Shown here in pieces: positions 26,820-35,013 of a stretch of 64,000 nt of DNA (its first letter is position 1; each line of letters begins with the position of its first letter). The notes below the pieces were generated by a model. The model was not told the DNA's origin and ran no database searches. It saw nothing but the letters and a program-made list of their open reading frames with translations. A program made the translations under genes and the position numbers. Location of the stretch: positions 1,922,001 to 1,986,000 of the forward strand of contig NZ_QGEH01000001.1 of NCBI RefSeq assembly GCF_003258515.1, written 5' to 3'. Source of the stretch: Marinobacter bohaiensis. GTDB taxonomy: Bacteria; Pseudomonadota; Gammaproteobacteria; Pseudomonadales; Oleiphilaceae.

Positions 26820-28156
26820 TGGAGCAGCTATCGAAGCATGTGTTCTATCCGCTCTGGGACGTGAAGGATCGCAGCCAGCGTCTGGCCGAGTGGAAGGCAC
26901 TCGAACGGCAACAATGGTGGCCGCGGGAGGATATTGAGACCCTGCAATGGCAGCGGTTGCAGGGCATGATCCGCCACGCCGCACGGAACAGTCCCTTCTA
27001 CCGGGATCTGTTGGCCGAACACGGCGTTCAGGCAGAGTCCATTGATTCGCCGGCGGAATTCCGTCGCATACCGGTCACGACCAAGCAAAGCATCCGCAAC
27101 CACCTGGATGCCTTTATCAGTGACGCGTCGTCCAGGGCCTCCCTGGTAACCGCCAAGACCGGCGGATCCACCGGCGTTTCTCTGAATCTGTATTTCGACG
27201 AGCCCTGCCAGGAGCGTCGCAACGCCGCCCAGTTGCTTGCGGATCGCTGGGCGGGCTGGGATATGGGCATGAAGCGGGCGTCCGTCTGGGGCAACCCGCC
27301 GGTGCCCCAGGGTCTGAAGCAGACCCTGCGTCACCACCTGCTGGACCGCACCATCTACCTGGACACGATGGACCTGAACCCGGAGTCGATGGGCGCCTTT
27401 GTCGAGCGTTGGCGACGGGAGATACCCGGCGCGGTGTTCGGCCATGCGCACTCCATCTACATCTTCGCGCAGTATCTGCAGGACAACGGCATCCACGATC
27501 TGCGCCCGCACGGCATCGTGGCGACCTCGATGATGCTGTTGGACCACGAGCGGCGGGTGATCGAGTCGGCGTTCGACTGCCGGGTCACCAACCGATACGG
27601 CTGCGAGGAAGTCGGGCTGATCGCCTGTGAGTGCGAACAGCACAACGGCATGCACCTGAACCTGCCCCACGTCTACGTCGAATTCCTGGATGCCAACGAT
27701 GAACCGGTGGCGCCCGGAGAGCCCGGCAAGATCGTCGTGACCGACCTGAACAACTTTGCGATGCCGCTGATTCGTTACCGGGTGGAGGACGTCGGCGTGT
27801 ACTCCGAACGGCGCTGCGAGTGTGGCCGGGGGCTGCCCATACTCGAACGCCTCGAAGGCCGCGTGGCGGACTTCCTCAAACTGCCGACCGGTGGCCAGGT
27901 GTCTGGCATTTCCCTGGTGGAGCGCACGCTGACGAAAGTTCCGGGTATTGAACAGATGCAGCTCGTCCAGGAAACACTCGACAACCTGACGATTAACCGC
28001 GTCAAGGGGCCCGAGTTCGACGCCGGCACCGATCCGGCGTTGCTGGCCGCGCTGCGTGAAGTGTTTGACGAACGGGTGCGCTGCACCATTCAGGACGTGG
28101 CGGCCATTCCCCAGGAGCCGTCTGGCAAGTACCGGTTTTCCATCTGTCGGGTATGA
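26816..28156 (+). CDS. CapK/PaaK-like AMP-forming ligase
   Basis: 446 residues, related to phenylacetate-CoA ligases and CapK of capsule loci. The adenylation P-loop is TAKTGGSTGVSLNL, with NRYGCEEVGLIACECEQHNGMHLN as the later core and DLNNFAMPLIRYRVEDVG as the hinge. Cysteines in the latter part (CECGRGLP) resemble the zinc-like cluster of some members. In polysaccharide loci such enzymes probably activate an acid for transfer to the polymer. No CoA- or ACP-dependent partner is adjacent, so the substrate is open. Translation is coupled to the preceding glycosyltransferase. Confidence 0.82.
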   Translation: MMEQLSKHVFYPLWDVKDRSQRLAEWKALERQQWWPREDIETLQWQRLQGMIRHAARNSPFYRDLLAEHGVQAESIDSPAEFRRIPVTTKQSIRNHLDAFISDASSRASLVTAKTGGSTGVSLNLYFDEPCQERRNAAQLLADRWAGWDMGMKRASVWGNPPVPQGLKQTLRHHLLDRTIYLDTMDLNPESMGAFVERWRREIPGAVFGHAHSIYIFAQYLQDNGIHDLRPHGIVATSMMLLDHERRVIESAFDCRVTNRYGCEEVGLIACECEQHNGMHLNLPHVYVEFLDANDEPVAPGEPGKIVVTDLNNFAMPLIRYRVEDVGVYSERRCECGRGLPILERLEGRVADFLKLPTGGQVSGISLVERTLTKVPGIEQMQLVQETLDNLTINRVKGPEFDAGTDPALLAALREVFDERVRCTIQDVAAIPQEPSGKYRFSICRV

Positions 28157-28175
28157 GTATGTGCAGGGGATGAGT

Positions 28176-29063
28176 ATGAACGAACAACCGCTGGTGTCCG
28201 TGGTGATCGCCACCTACAACATGGGGCATTACCTGCCGGAAGCGATCCAGTCCGTACTGGATCAGAGCTGGCAGGCGTTGGAAGTGGTGGTCGTGGACGA
28301 CGGCTCCACGGACAACACGGCAGAGGCCATGCAGGCATTTGCGACTGATGAGCGGGTCCGCTACATCCCGACCGGGAATCAGGGCCAGCCGCGCGCGAAG
28401 AACCGGGGTCTGGAAGAGGCCCGGGGGGATTTCATCGCCTTCTGCGACGCCGACGACCTCTGGTCCCGGCGCAAGCTTGAGCTGCAGATGGCGTATTTCG
28501 ATGATCCCGCCGTGGGCGTGGTGTACAGCGAGGTGTCCTACATCGATCAGGAGGGCGCGCACATCAACAAGGCGCAGCCCTACGAGCGTCACAGCGGCCG
28601 CGTGACCGAGCAGCTCATCATCAAGAACTTCGTACCGTTCGGCACGGCCGTCATCCGTCGGGCCTGTGTCGAGAAAAACGGCCGTTTCGACGAGTCGCTG
28701 CCGATGGGCATCGATTGGGATCTCTGGCTGCGTTATTCCGTCGACTGGGACTTCCAGTACGTCAACGACGTGACCTACATCTACCGGATCTGGCCCGGGC
28801 AGATGTCGAAAAACTATCGGGGGCGCTATGACAACGCCTTCCTGATCCTCGAGAAGTTTCTCAGCGCAAACCCCAACGTGATTCCGGAGCGTCTGGAATC
28901 GAGGGCGTGGGCCGACATGTACATCAGCCGCGGCATGTCCATTGCCGCCGCTGAAAAGTCCTTCCTGGAGCCCTTCCTGGACGTTGGTCGCGGGCTGCTT
29001 CGGGATTGTTTCTACTGGCAGGGGTGGCGGTCCCTGGCCAAGTTGATGTTGCGGCGGGTCTGA
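28176..29063 (+). CDS. glycosyltransferase family 2
   Basis: 295 residues starting MNEQPLVSVVIATYN; ATG 28176 is preferred because AGGGG is correctly spaced (ATG 28170 possible). The GT-A fold is clear: VVVDDGSTDNTAEAM, FIAFCDADDLWSRRK (DAD metal site), GIDWDLWLRY. No membrane segments. It probably adds one sugar to the lipid-linked repeat on the cytoplasmic side. Confidence 0.9.
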   Translation: MNEQPLVSVVIATYNMGHYLPEAIQSVLDQSWQALEVVVVDDGSTDNTAEAMQAFATDERVRYIPTGNQGQPRAKNRGLEEARGDFIAFCDADDLWSRRKLELQMAYFDDPAVGVVYSEVSYIDQEGAHINKAQPYERHSGRVTEQLIIKNFVPFGTAVIRRACVEKNGRFDESLPMGIDWDLWLRYSVDWDFQYVNDVTYIYRIWPGQMSKNYRGRYDNAFLILEKFLSANPNVIPERLESRAWADMYISRGMSIAAAEKSFLEPFLDVGRGLLRDCFYWQGWRSLAKLMLRRV

Positions 29064-29089
29064 GAGAAGGGAAGGCGTAAGAGGCAGGT

Positions 29090-30073
29090 ATGACCGTTAA
29101 CCAACTGATCTATAAGGTGAGCCGACCGATTGGAGGGCTCCGCCTGGCCCGGTTCCTGGCGCGAAAGCATCCACGCATCCTGATGTATCACCGCATCTCG
29201 CCCCATGACGAACCGGGCAAGATCCACGTCGACCAGTTCCGGGACCAGATGCGGATGATCAAGCGGGATTTTCATCCCATGAACCTGACCCAACTGATCG
29301 AGGCACACCACAGCGGCACGGTGCCGGATCACGCCGTCGTCGTGACCTTCGATGATGGCTACGCGGATTTCGCGGAGTACGCCTTTCCGGTTCTGAAGGA
29401 AGAGGGCATACCGGTGACGCTGTTTATCACCACTGGCTTCGTCAACCACGATCTCTGGTTGTGGCCAGATCAAGTGCGCTACGCCATCGATAAAACGGCA
29501 CGAAAAGGCCCGGTCACCCTTACGGGGATGGACACAAGCCTGGATATCTCAAGCGATCGGAACCAGGCGTGGAATGCCATCGCCGACCACTGCCTGACGA
29601 TCCCGAACGATCAGAAAGAAACCTTGATCGCGAACCTGTTTGAGCAACTCGACGTCGCCCGCCCCGCCGGACCACCGCCGGAGTACGAGGGGCTGAACTG
29701 GCTGCAGGTCAAATCGATGGTGGAAGAGGGGCTGGACATCGGCAGTCATTCCTACAGCCACCCCATACTGACCAAGCTGCGGCAGGATGCCCTGACCACC
29801 GAGCTTGAACTGTCGAGACAGCTGATTCGCGAAAAGTTGGGCGTGGATGCCCAGGTCTTCTGTTATCCCAACGGACAGCCCATCGATTTCAATTCAGAGG
29901 TGAAGTCAGCGATCCAGGCGGCAGGATACCAGGTGGCGGTGGCGGCCTTTCCCAGCCGGCATCCGTTGGCGGATCCGTGGGCGATCAACCGGTATCCGGC
30001 GAATAAGTTGTGGGATTTGTTTGAGAAGAATCTTTATGGGATGACGTATTTGAATAATAGGAATATGGCCTAG
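29090..30073 (+). CDS. polysaccharide deacetylase (NodB domain)
   Basis: 327 residues. NodB motifs are VVTFDDGYADFAEYAFPVL (catalytic Asp) and DIGSHSYSHPILTKL (metal His), followed by VFCYPNGQPIDFN. No signal peptide. It differs from the XrtA-type deacetylase at 22454 in lacking the DUF3473 tail. The last about 70 bases change abruptly to AT-rich codons (TTG, TTT, AAT, AGG), marking the left edge of the low-GC segment inside this gene. Confidence 0.88.
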   Translation: MTVNQLIYKVSRPIGGLRLARFLARKHPRILMYHRISPHDEPGKIHVDQFRDQMRMIKRDFHPMNLTQLIEAHHSGTVPDHAVVVTFDDGYADFAEYAFPVLKEEGIPVTLFITTGFVNHDLWLWPDQVRYAIDKTARKGPVTLTGMDTSLDISSDRNQAWNAIADHCLTIPNDQKETLIANLFEQLDVARPAGPPPEYEGLNWLQVKSMVEEGLDIGSHSYSHPILTKLRQDALTTELELSRQLIREKLGVDAQVFCYPNGQPIDFNSEVKSAIQAAGYQVAVAAFPSRHPLADPWAINRYPANKLWDLFEKNLYGMTYLNNRNMA

Positions 30074-30134
30074 ACTCAAAAGAACTACATGGAGTCGGCT
30101 ATTATTAGGGTTATTTAGAAATGGCGGTTAACTA

Positions 30135-31121
30135 ATGACAGCTCATTTAGGGATTTGGCTCTCTTGGGAGCGACATACTCGCAGCCGTTCGTTGTCGGAA
30201 TGTTTAGATGTTCCTCTTCATGAAATTGTAGTTCATGGAAATAGATTGAAGCGTTACGTTGTATCTCTGATTTGTACAGTTAAAGTTGTAAAGCAATCTT
30301 CGACTCCGGTTATTTTCTTCCAAAATCCTTCGCTTGTTCTATCGGTTCTCCTTGTTTTTATGCGTCCAGTTCACAAAAAAATACTAGTAATGGATGCTCA
30401 TAACGCTGGCATCCTTCCGTTAGAAGGGAGAAGCAGGTTTCTTAATTTTGTAGCGAAATGGGTGGTTGCGAATGTTGATATAACCATAGTCACTAACGGG
30501 GATTTGGCCAATAAAGTGCTGGGCATGGGTGGGAACCCTTTCGTACTTACTGATCCAATACCTACATCAATGTTTAAAGGCCAAAGCAATAAAGAAGCAT
30601 CAAAAGGAAGCAGGCGTGTAATTTTTGTTTGTACATGGGCTTATGATGAGCCTTATTTAGAAGTAATTCGTGCCGCGAAATTTCTAGAGGGTAAAGGTAT
30701 CTCAGTTCATGCAACAGGAAAGGTTCCTTCTCAAGTTCGTGGCATGGATAAGCCGACTAACTTTATATTAGAAGGTTTTTTGAGCTCCGATGATTATATA
30801 GAATTAATGTGTGGTTCTGACTTGGTTTTAGATTTGACAAGTCGTAATAGTTGCTTAGTGTGCGGAGCTTATGAAGCAATAGCATCAGAAACGCCTGGTG
30901 TTCTTTCAAATAATTTAGCGTCAAGAACTACTTTCAGTAAGGGGTTCATGTTCACAGAAAATAATGGTGAGCAGATTGCCGAGACGATTCAAGAAGCTCT
31001 CTACTGTGCAGATGATCTTCGCTCCGAAATTATTGATTTTAAAGCGAATTATCTCGTTGAAATAAAGAGAAGAGTAGAGAGTTTGAAGCAAGAACTAAAA
31101 CCATTGATCGATCATTTTTAA
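30135..31121 (+). CDS. GT-B-like glycosyltransferase, low-GC
   Basis: 328 residues. The overall plan resembles GT-B transferases: an N-terminal Rossmann part (LGIWLSWERHTRSRSLSECL, KKILVMDAHNAGILPLEG), a linker and a C-terminal half starting RRVIFVCTWAYDEPYLEVI with EGFLSSDDYIELMCGSDLVLDLT and YEAIASETPGVLS, where the Glu of the donor motif falls. Codon use is AT-rich, unlike the operon before it. No close family can be named, and the acceptor is unknown. Confidence 0.75.
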   Translation: MTAHLGIWLSWERHTRSRSLSECLDVPLHEIVVHGNRLKRYVVSLICTVKVVKQSSTPVIFFQNPSLVLSVLLVFMRPVHKKILVMDAHNAGILPLEGRSRFLNFVAKWVVANVDITIVTNGDLANKVLGMGGNPFVLTDPIPTSMFKGQSNKEASKGSRRVIFVCTWAYDEPYLEVIRAAKFLEGKGISVHATGKVPSQVRGMDKPTNFILEGFLSSDDYIELMCGSDLVLDLTSRNSCLVCGAYEAIASETPGVLSNNLASRTTFSKGFMFTENNGEQIAETIQEALYCADDLRSEIIDFKANYLVEIKRRVESLKQELKPLIDHF

Positions 31122-31230
31122 ATAATGAGAGCCGATAACGAGCTTTATTTTTAGATAAAAATAGTTTTTGACGACAGGTGCATAAGTGTTAGCTTGAACG
31201 AATGCTTATGAAACGTCGAAGGGCGATAAT

Positions 31231-31821
31231 ATGTTTAAGTGGACTTTGATATTCGTGCTTATGCTGGGATCCGCGTCTGTAAATGCGGCTTTAATAAGCT
31301 ATGAGATTTCTAATGAGCTTACAGATTTGGATACGGGAGAAGAAAGTACTGCTGCGATGGAAGCTGTTTTTGACGATAGCAAAAATGCATTGATGTTGTT
31401 GGATATATCGTTCGGCTCTAAGGTTTGGAGATTTGAATCAGAGATCGGCCAGCACGTGACTTTTTCCACTAATGATCTAGGCGGATTATATGAAATTTTT
31501 CTTTTCTTCGATCCCGTTACATTGGTAAACGGTTCGGAAACCGCGTTATTTTCCGTTAGTGAGTGGAAAGTTGCTTCCGGTAATCCCGGTATTGAGGTTC
31601 TGCGGAATTTGGGTACTAGTGGCCCAGCTGGACTAGGAATGCTGCAGTTAGGCGGCCACCAGTACGGCGTAACATCGTACTTTGATAATTTAATAATAAC
31701 TGAGGTCGTTGAACCGACCTCGTTATCGCTAACTCTAGGCGGTCTACTGTGCTGCGTCCTGGTGGCGGTGCCGATGAGACGTAAACGCGTAACAGCCCAG
31801 GCATCTGGACAGGTTTACTGA
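31231..31821 (+). CDS. PEP-CTERM-like secreted protein with aberrant (VEP) signal
   Basis: 196 residues. The signal peptide ends in VNA (about residue 19), followed by a beta-rich middle. The C terminus has the tripartite pattern of PEP-CTERM: a VVEPTSLSLTLGG motif, a hydrophobic helix (LLCCVLVAV) and basic PMRRKR. The motif is VEP rather than PEP, and ten polar residues follow the basic cluster, which normally ends the protein. Either exosortase A tolerates this, or the signal is decaying. It sits in the AT-rich segment, and no GG-N10-GC promoter was found upstream. Its stop overlaps the convergent gene's stop by seven bases. Confidence 0.7.
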   Translation: MFKWTLIFVLMLGSASVNAALISYEISNELTDLDTGEESTAAMEAVFDDSKNALMLLDISFGSKVWRFESEIGQHVTFSTNDLGGLYEIFLFFDPVTLVNGSETALFSVSEWKVASGNPGIEVLRNLGTSGPAGLGMLQLGGHQYGVTSYFDNLIITEVVEPTSLSLTLGGLLCCVLVAVPMRRKRVTAQASGQVY

Positions 31822-32894
31822 ATATCGATTCGCGCAGGAGGGTTTGGGGGAGACGGACAATCATCTGCACATACGCGAACACCATTACTATTTGCGTCGC
31901 CATTTCCGTCAACCACATAAACATAGGCGCTAGATAAATCAAAGTCCCCGGGATTTATGTTAACGACGACGTTTGAATCGCTCCAATCTGTTGGGATTTG
32001 AATTATTCTGTTTTTGGCGTCAGAAAACGATGATGCATCCGACAAGTAAACACGATGGAAAGAGTCATCTACATAAATGTTGTCATAGTAAATATATAGT
32101 GTTTGATTTGCGTTGGTGCCGTTGCTGATTTGATCAAAGTACAGTTGACTGTAGCGATCAGGATAAGAGCTAGTTCTCATTCGGAAATTGCTGTCATGTA
32201 CTGAGTTTCCATTTCTGATAATGTCGAAACGCCCATTCTGTTCACCGACATCACTAGCCTGGTATACTATTTCTTCCTGTGTCCATTGATCTTCCAACTG
32301 CGCCAGATCGGATCCAACCCAAGTGGCACCACCTTCAGCTGTGTATTCCGGATAAATTCGGCCCGAACTGGTTCCTTCTTTACCTTGATATCCAATGTAT
32401 ATATTGTTTCCAGAATCTCCCCATAATCGATTGGTTTTTAAGTTGAACCCGATAGATCCCCACGTTGAAGAATCGTCGATAGAAAAGCTATAGCGACGGT
32501 TGAAATAAACATATAACTGATCGGAATCAAATTCTATTCTCGGTATAGCGACTGCGGAGGAACTCTGTCGAATAGTAAATCGCAATACGTTTCCCGAACC
32601 AAATGGCGTTGTCTCGCTGACCAGTTCTCCGTCTGTCGACAAGCTTTCAGATGTCATTGAAAAAGAAGAGTTTTGCTCTCGGGAGTTATCTTCAAAGTCA
32701 AAATAGTAGAGTGGACGAGGGTGTGGTTTGTTGCCAAAGCCTGAGCCTGAAATGACCAGCTGAGACTCCCCACCGTCAGTCTTCTGAGTGACAGAACTGA
32801 TTTGAGGCGCAGCAAACCCTTCCGCTACGAGGCAAGGGACTAAAGCTGTGCTGCATGCTATTGTCTTTAATGAGCTTTTCAGAACTGGTTTCAT
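31815..32894 (-). CDS. secreted protein of unknown function with IPT/TIG-like start
   Basis: 359 residues from ATG 32894 (GTG 32897 is equally possible; AAAGG lies upstream). The signal peptide is about residues 1-29, ending GFAA. An IPT/TIG-like strand set follows (PQISSVTQKTDGGESQLVISGSGFG), then a long beta-rich domain with many Trp, Tyr and Asp that looks like a jelly-roll (FDFEDNSREQ, GFNLKTNRLWGDSGNNIYIGYQG, LYIYYDNIYVDDSFHRVYL). A C-terminal YVYVVDGNGDANSNG block and a Cys pair (CADDC) before a Pro-rich end complete it. It resembles carbohydrate-binding or lyase-like folds by eye only. There is no PEP-CTERM. AT-rich, convergent with the preceding gene. Confidence 0.65.
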   Translation of the reverse strand: MKPVLKSSLKTIACSTALVPCLVAEGFAAPQISSVTQKTDGGESQLVISGSGFGNKPHPRPLYYFDFEDNSREQNSSFSMTSESLSTDGELVSETTPFGSGNVLRFTIRQSSSAVAIPRIEFDSDQLYVYFNRRYSFSIDDSSTWGSIGFNLKTNRLWGDSGNNIYIGYQGKEGTSSGRIYPEYTAEGGATWVGSDLAQLEDQWTQEEIVYQASDVGEQNGRFDIIRNGNSVHDSNFRMRTSSYPDRYSQLYFDQISNGTNANQTLYIYYDNIYVDDSFHRVYLSDASSFSDAKNRIIQIPTDWSDSNVVVNINPGDFDLSSAYVYVVDGNGDANSNGVRVCADDCPSPPNPPARIDIQ

Positions 32895-33056
32895 CACGTC
32901 CGACCTTTATGAGCCTAATAGACCACATTCAAAGAACCCGTAATGTACAAGTTTAGCGACAATTTTCGAAATGACAATGTGGTCATCTTTTAATAAGAGA
33001 TTGATTTATCGAAGCAATCTTTTAAAACTGTATGCTTTAAAGGCAAGGGCGGGCAC

Positions 33057-33731
33057 CTACTGTTTATCAAAGCATGGGTGGTTTGTTGGGGCTAGTATAT
33101 GGTTATGTGAGTTTGGAAAGTCCGTGAATGTATAGTCGTTGGATTTACACCACTCTTCAAGAAACTTAGTATTAAGTTCTATCATCAGTACAGGACGATC
33201 CTTTGTTATAATGTCAGATAGAGCATCTACAATTTTTGGTTCATGGCCTTCAGCATCAATTTTTATAAAATCGATAGTGTCGCTGAACTGGAAGGAATTA
33301 GGGTGAAGAGTGATAACTTTGTTTTTGCTTGTGTTGCTGAGATGTGCTTGGTAATAGTTGTCGTTAGGAACTGTTATACCGGTTAAGCTAAAGCAATCAG
33401 AAATTGCTGCATTCACCAAAGTCACGTTGTTTAGATCTGCAACATTCCCAGCCAGGAAAGAAAACGTAACGGGGTGTGGTTCGAAGGCAAAAACTCGACC
33501 ATTTTTAGCAATTTCAGAGAACTTTCTAGTGTAGTGTCCTACATTGGCGCCAATGTCGATAACCCAACTATTTTTGGTGATAAAACGTGATAGGCGTGTA
33601 AACTCAACTTCTGGTGAAATGAATTTTCCAGCGGCGATCTGCCGCCTGTAGTACATTTGTTTTAGTAAAGGGTAAATGGACTCAGGAAGAAGCTTCGCAG
33701 CGCTTCGAATCATCTGCATCTCCGCTTTCAT
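33057..33731 (-). CDS. FkbM-family methyltransferase
   Basis: 224 residues. The SAM-binding motif I is VIDIGANVGHYTRKF, with Glu in VFAFEPHP (motif II) and IDFIKIDAEGHEPKIVD, the FkbM signature near residue 150. The family O-methylates sugars or polyketides, so it probably decorates the exopolysaccharide repeat. AT-rich and on the opposite strand to the flanking biosynthesis genes, with its own 158-base upstream gap shared with the divergent gene at 33890. Confidence 0.85.
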   Translation of the reverse strand: MKAEMQMIRSAAKLLPESIYPLLKQMYYRRQIAAGKFISPEVEFTRLSRFITKNSWVIDIGANVGHYTRKFSEIAKNGRVFAFEPHPVTFSFLAGNVADLNNVTLVNAAISDCFSLTGITVPNDNYYQAHLSNTSKNKVITLHPNSFQFSDTIDFIKIDAEGHEPKIVDALSDIITKDRPVLMIELNTKFLEEWCKSNDYTFTDFPNSHNHILAPTNHPCFDKQ

Positions 33732-33889
33732 TGCAGGGTGGTGGCGGTCGGATTAGAAATTCTAGACTAGAATATAGAAAGTATACGCCTAGAACTCGCT
33801 GGTTTTTATAATATTGTTAGATCATATCTCTGGTTTTTATAATAAAATTTTTAGAAGGTGGCTCTAGCCAGCTTCGTAAAGAGGTAACC

Positions 33890-35011
33890 GTGGCTAAAAA
33901 ATATAGAGTCTTACTCGTTGTTAGATGGCCTGTGGGCGGCATTAGAACATTCTTAAAGTATGTTTTTCGGTTTTTTCCTGGACAGGATGTTCTATTTAGT
34001 GTGATAGCAGTTGATAGCGAAGGTGGGCGGTTGCTGAAGGAAGAGCTATATAACTCAGTTGAAGATTTTTGGCTTGTGGATGAATCAAGCAGCGTTGCTA
34101 TGTTGTCTTTATCTGTAGCAAAAAAAATGAAGAATAAGCATTATGACTTGGTTCACGCTCATGGGTTTACCTCAGCTATTGCAGCGATTACTCCTTGTTT
34201 AATTTTTAGAAAGAGATTGTTGCTAACCTCTCATGACGTATTAAATTCTAAGCAATTTTGTGGTTTTTTGGGGAATATAAAGAAGTGGCTTCTAGCGCTG
34301 GTACTGAATAGCTGTTCGAAAGTGCACTCTGTGTCGTTCGATGCAGAACGTAATTTAAAAGAGATGTTGCCATTTTTTGATTTGGATCACAGTATAGTTA
34401 TTTTAAACGGGGTGGATTCTGAGCAGTTCGTAAAAGCGCAGGCGAGAGATTTGAAAGCTGAACTCGGGCTATCCAACGATAAAACTGTAATTGGTTTTTT
34501 TGGCCGGTTTATGGCCCAAAAAGGATTTCGTTATCTCGTTCAGTCAGTCGAAAAGCTGAAATCAGATGCTGATCCACTGTGTTGTCACGTAATTTGCTTT
34601 GGATCAGGTGCCTATATTCGAGAGGAAAAAAGTGATATTGAAAGGCGAGGGTTAGATGATTACTTTTCTTTCGTTCCTTTTATTCCTGACGTATCTGGTG
34701 CGATGAAAGGCTGCGATGTAATCGTGATGCCGTCATTATGGGAGGCTTGCCCGCTGCAACCGATGGAAGCGCTATGTAGCGGCGTCCCTTTCGTTGGAAC
34801 CAGCTGTATCGGGCTCCGTGAGGTTTTGAAGGGAACGCCAGCGGTAGTTGCCGATGTAGGTAGTGCAGATTCGCTAGCGGAGAGCATTCGCGATTGTGTT
34901 GCTAAGGGAAGGGCGCCTTTTTCCGATTATCAAGCTACTGCAGCACGTCGGTTTGAAGTACGCTCCACGGTAGATGCTATCTATAACCTTTATCTCAGGG
35001 TTCTTGAATAA
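33890..35011 (+). CDS. GT4-type glycosyltransferase, low-GC
   Basis: 373 residues from GTG 33890 with AGAGG upstream. GT-B features are YRVLLVVRWPVGGIRTFLKY, YDLVHAHGFTSA, VIGFFGRFMAQKGFRYLVQSV and PSLWEACPLQPMEALCSGVPFVG with the donor-binding Glu pair. Codon use is AT-rich like its neighbours. Two bases separate it from the polymerase gene, suggesting an acquired two-gene unit. Confidence 0.88.
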   Translation: MAKKYRVLLVVRWPVGGIRTFLKYVFRFFPGQDVLFSVIAVDSEGGRLLKEELYNSVEDFWLVDESSSVAMLSLSVAKKMKNKHYDLVHAHGFTSAIAAITPCLIFRKRLLLTSHDVLNSKQFCGFLGNIKKWLLALVLNSCSKVHSVSFDAERNLKEMLPFFDLDHSIVILNGVDSEQFVKAQARDLKAELGLSNDKTVIGFFGRFMAQKGFRYLVQSVEKLKSDADPLCCHVICFGSGAYIREEKSDIERRGLDDYFSFVPFIPDVSGAMKGCDVIVMPSLWEACPLQPMEALCSGVPFVGTSCIGLREVLKGTPAVVADVGSADSLAESIRDCVAKGRAPFSDYQATAARRFEVRSTVDAIYNLYLRVLE

Positions 35012-35013
35012 TA

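Noticed and set aside
31122-31230. Search for a sigma-54 promoter before the VEP-type protein
   Set aside because: The only GG candidates have GC at 13 bases or none; no PrsR-type box either.
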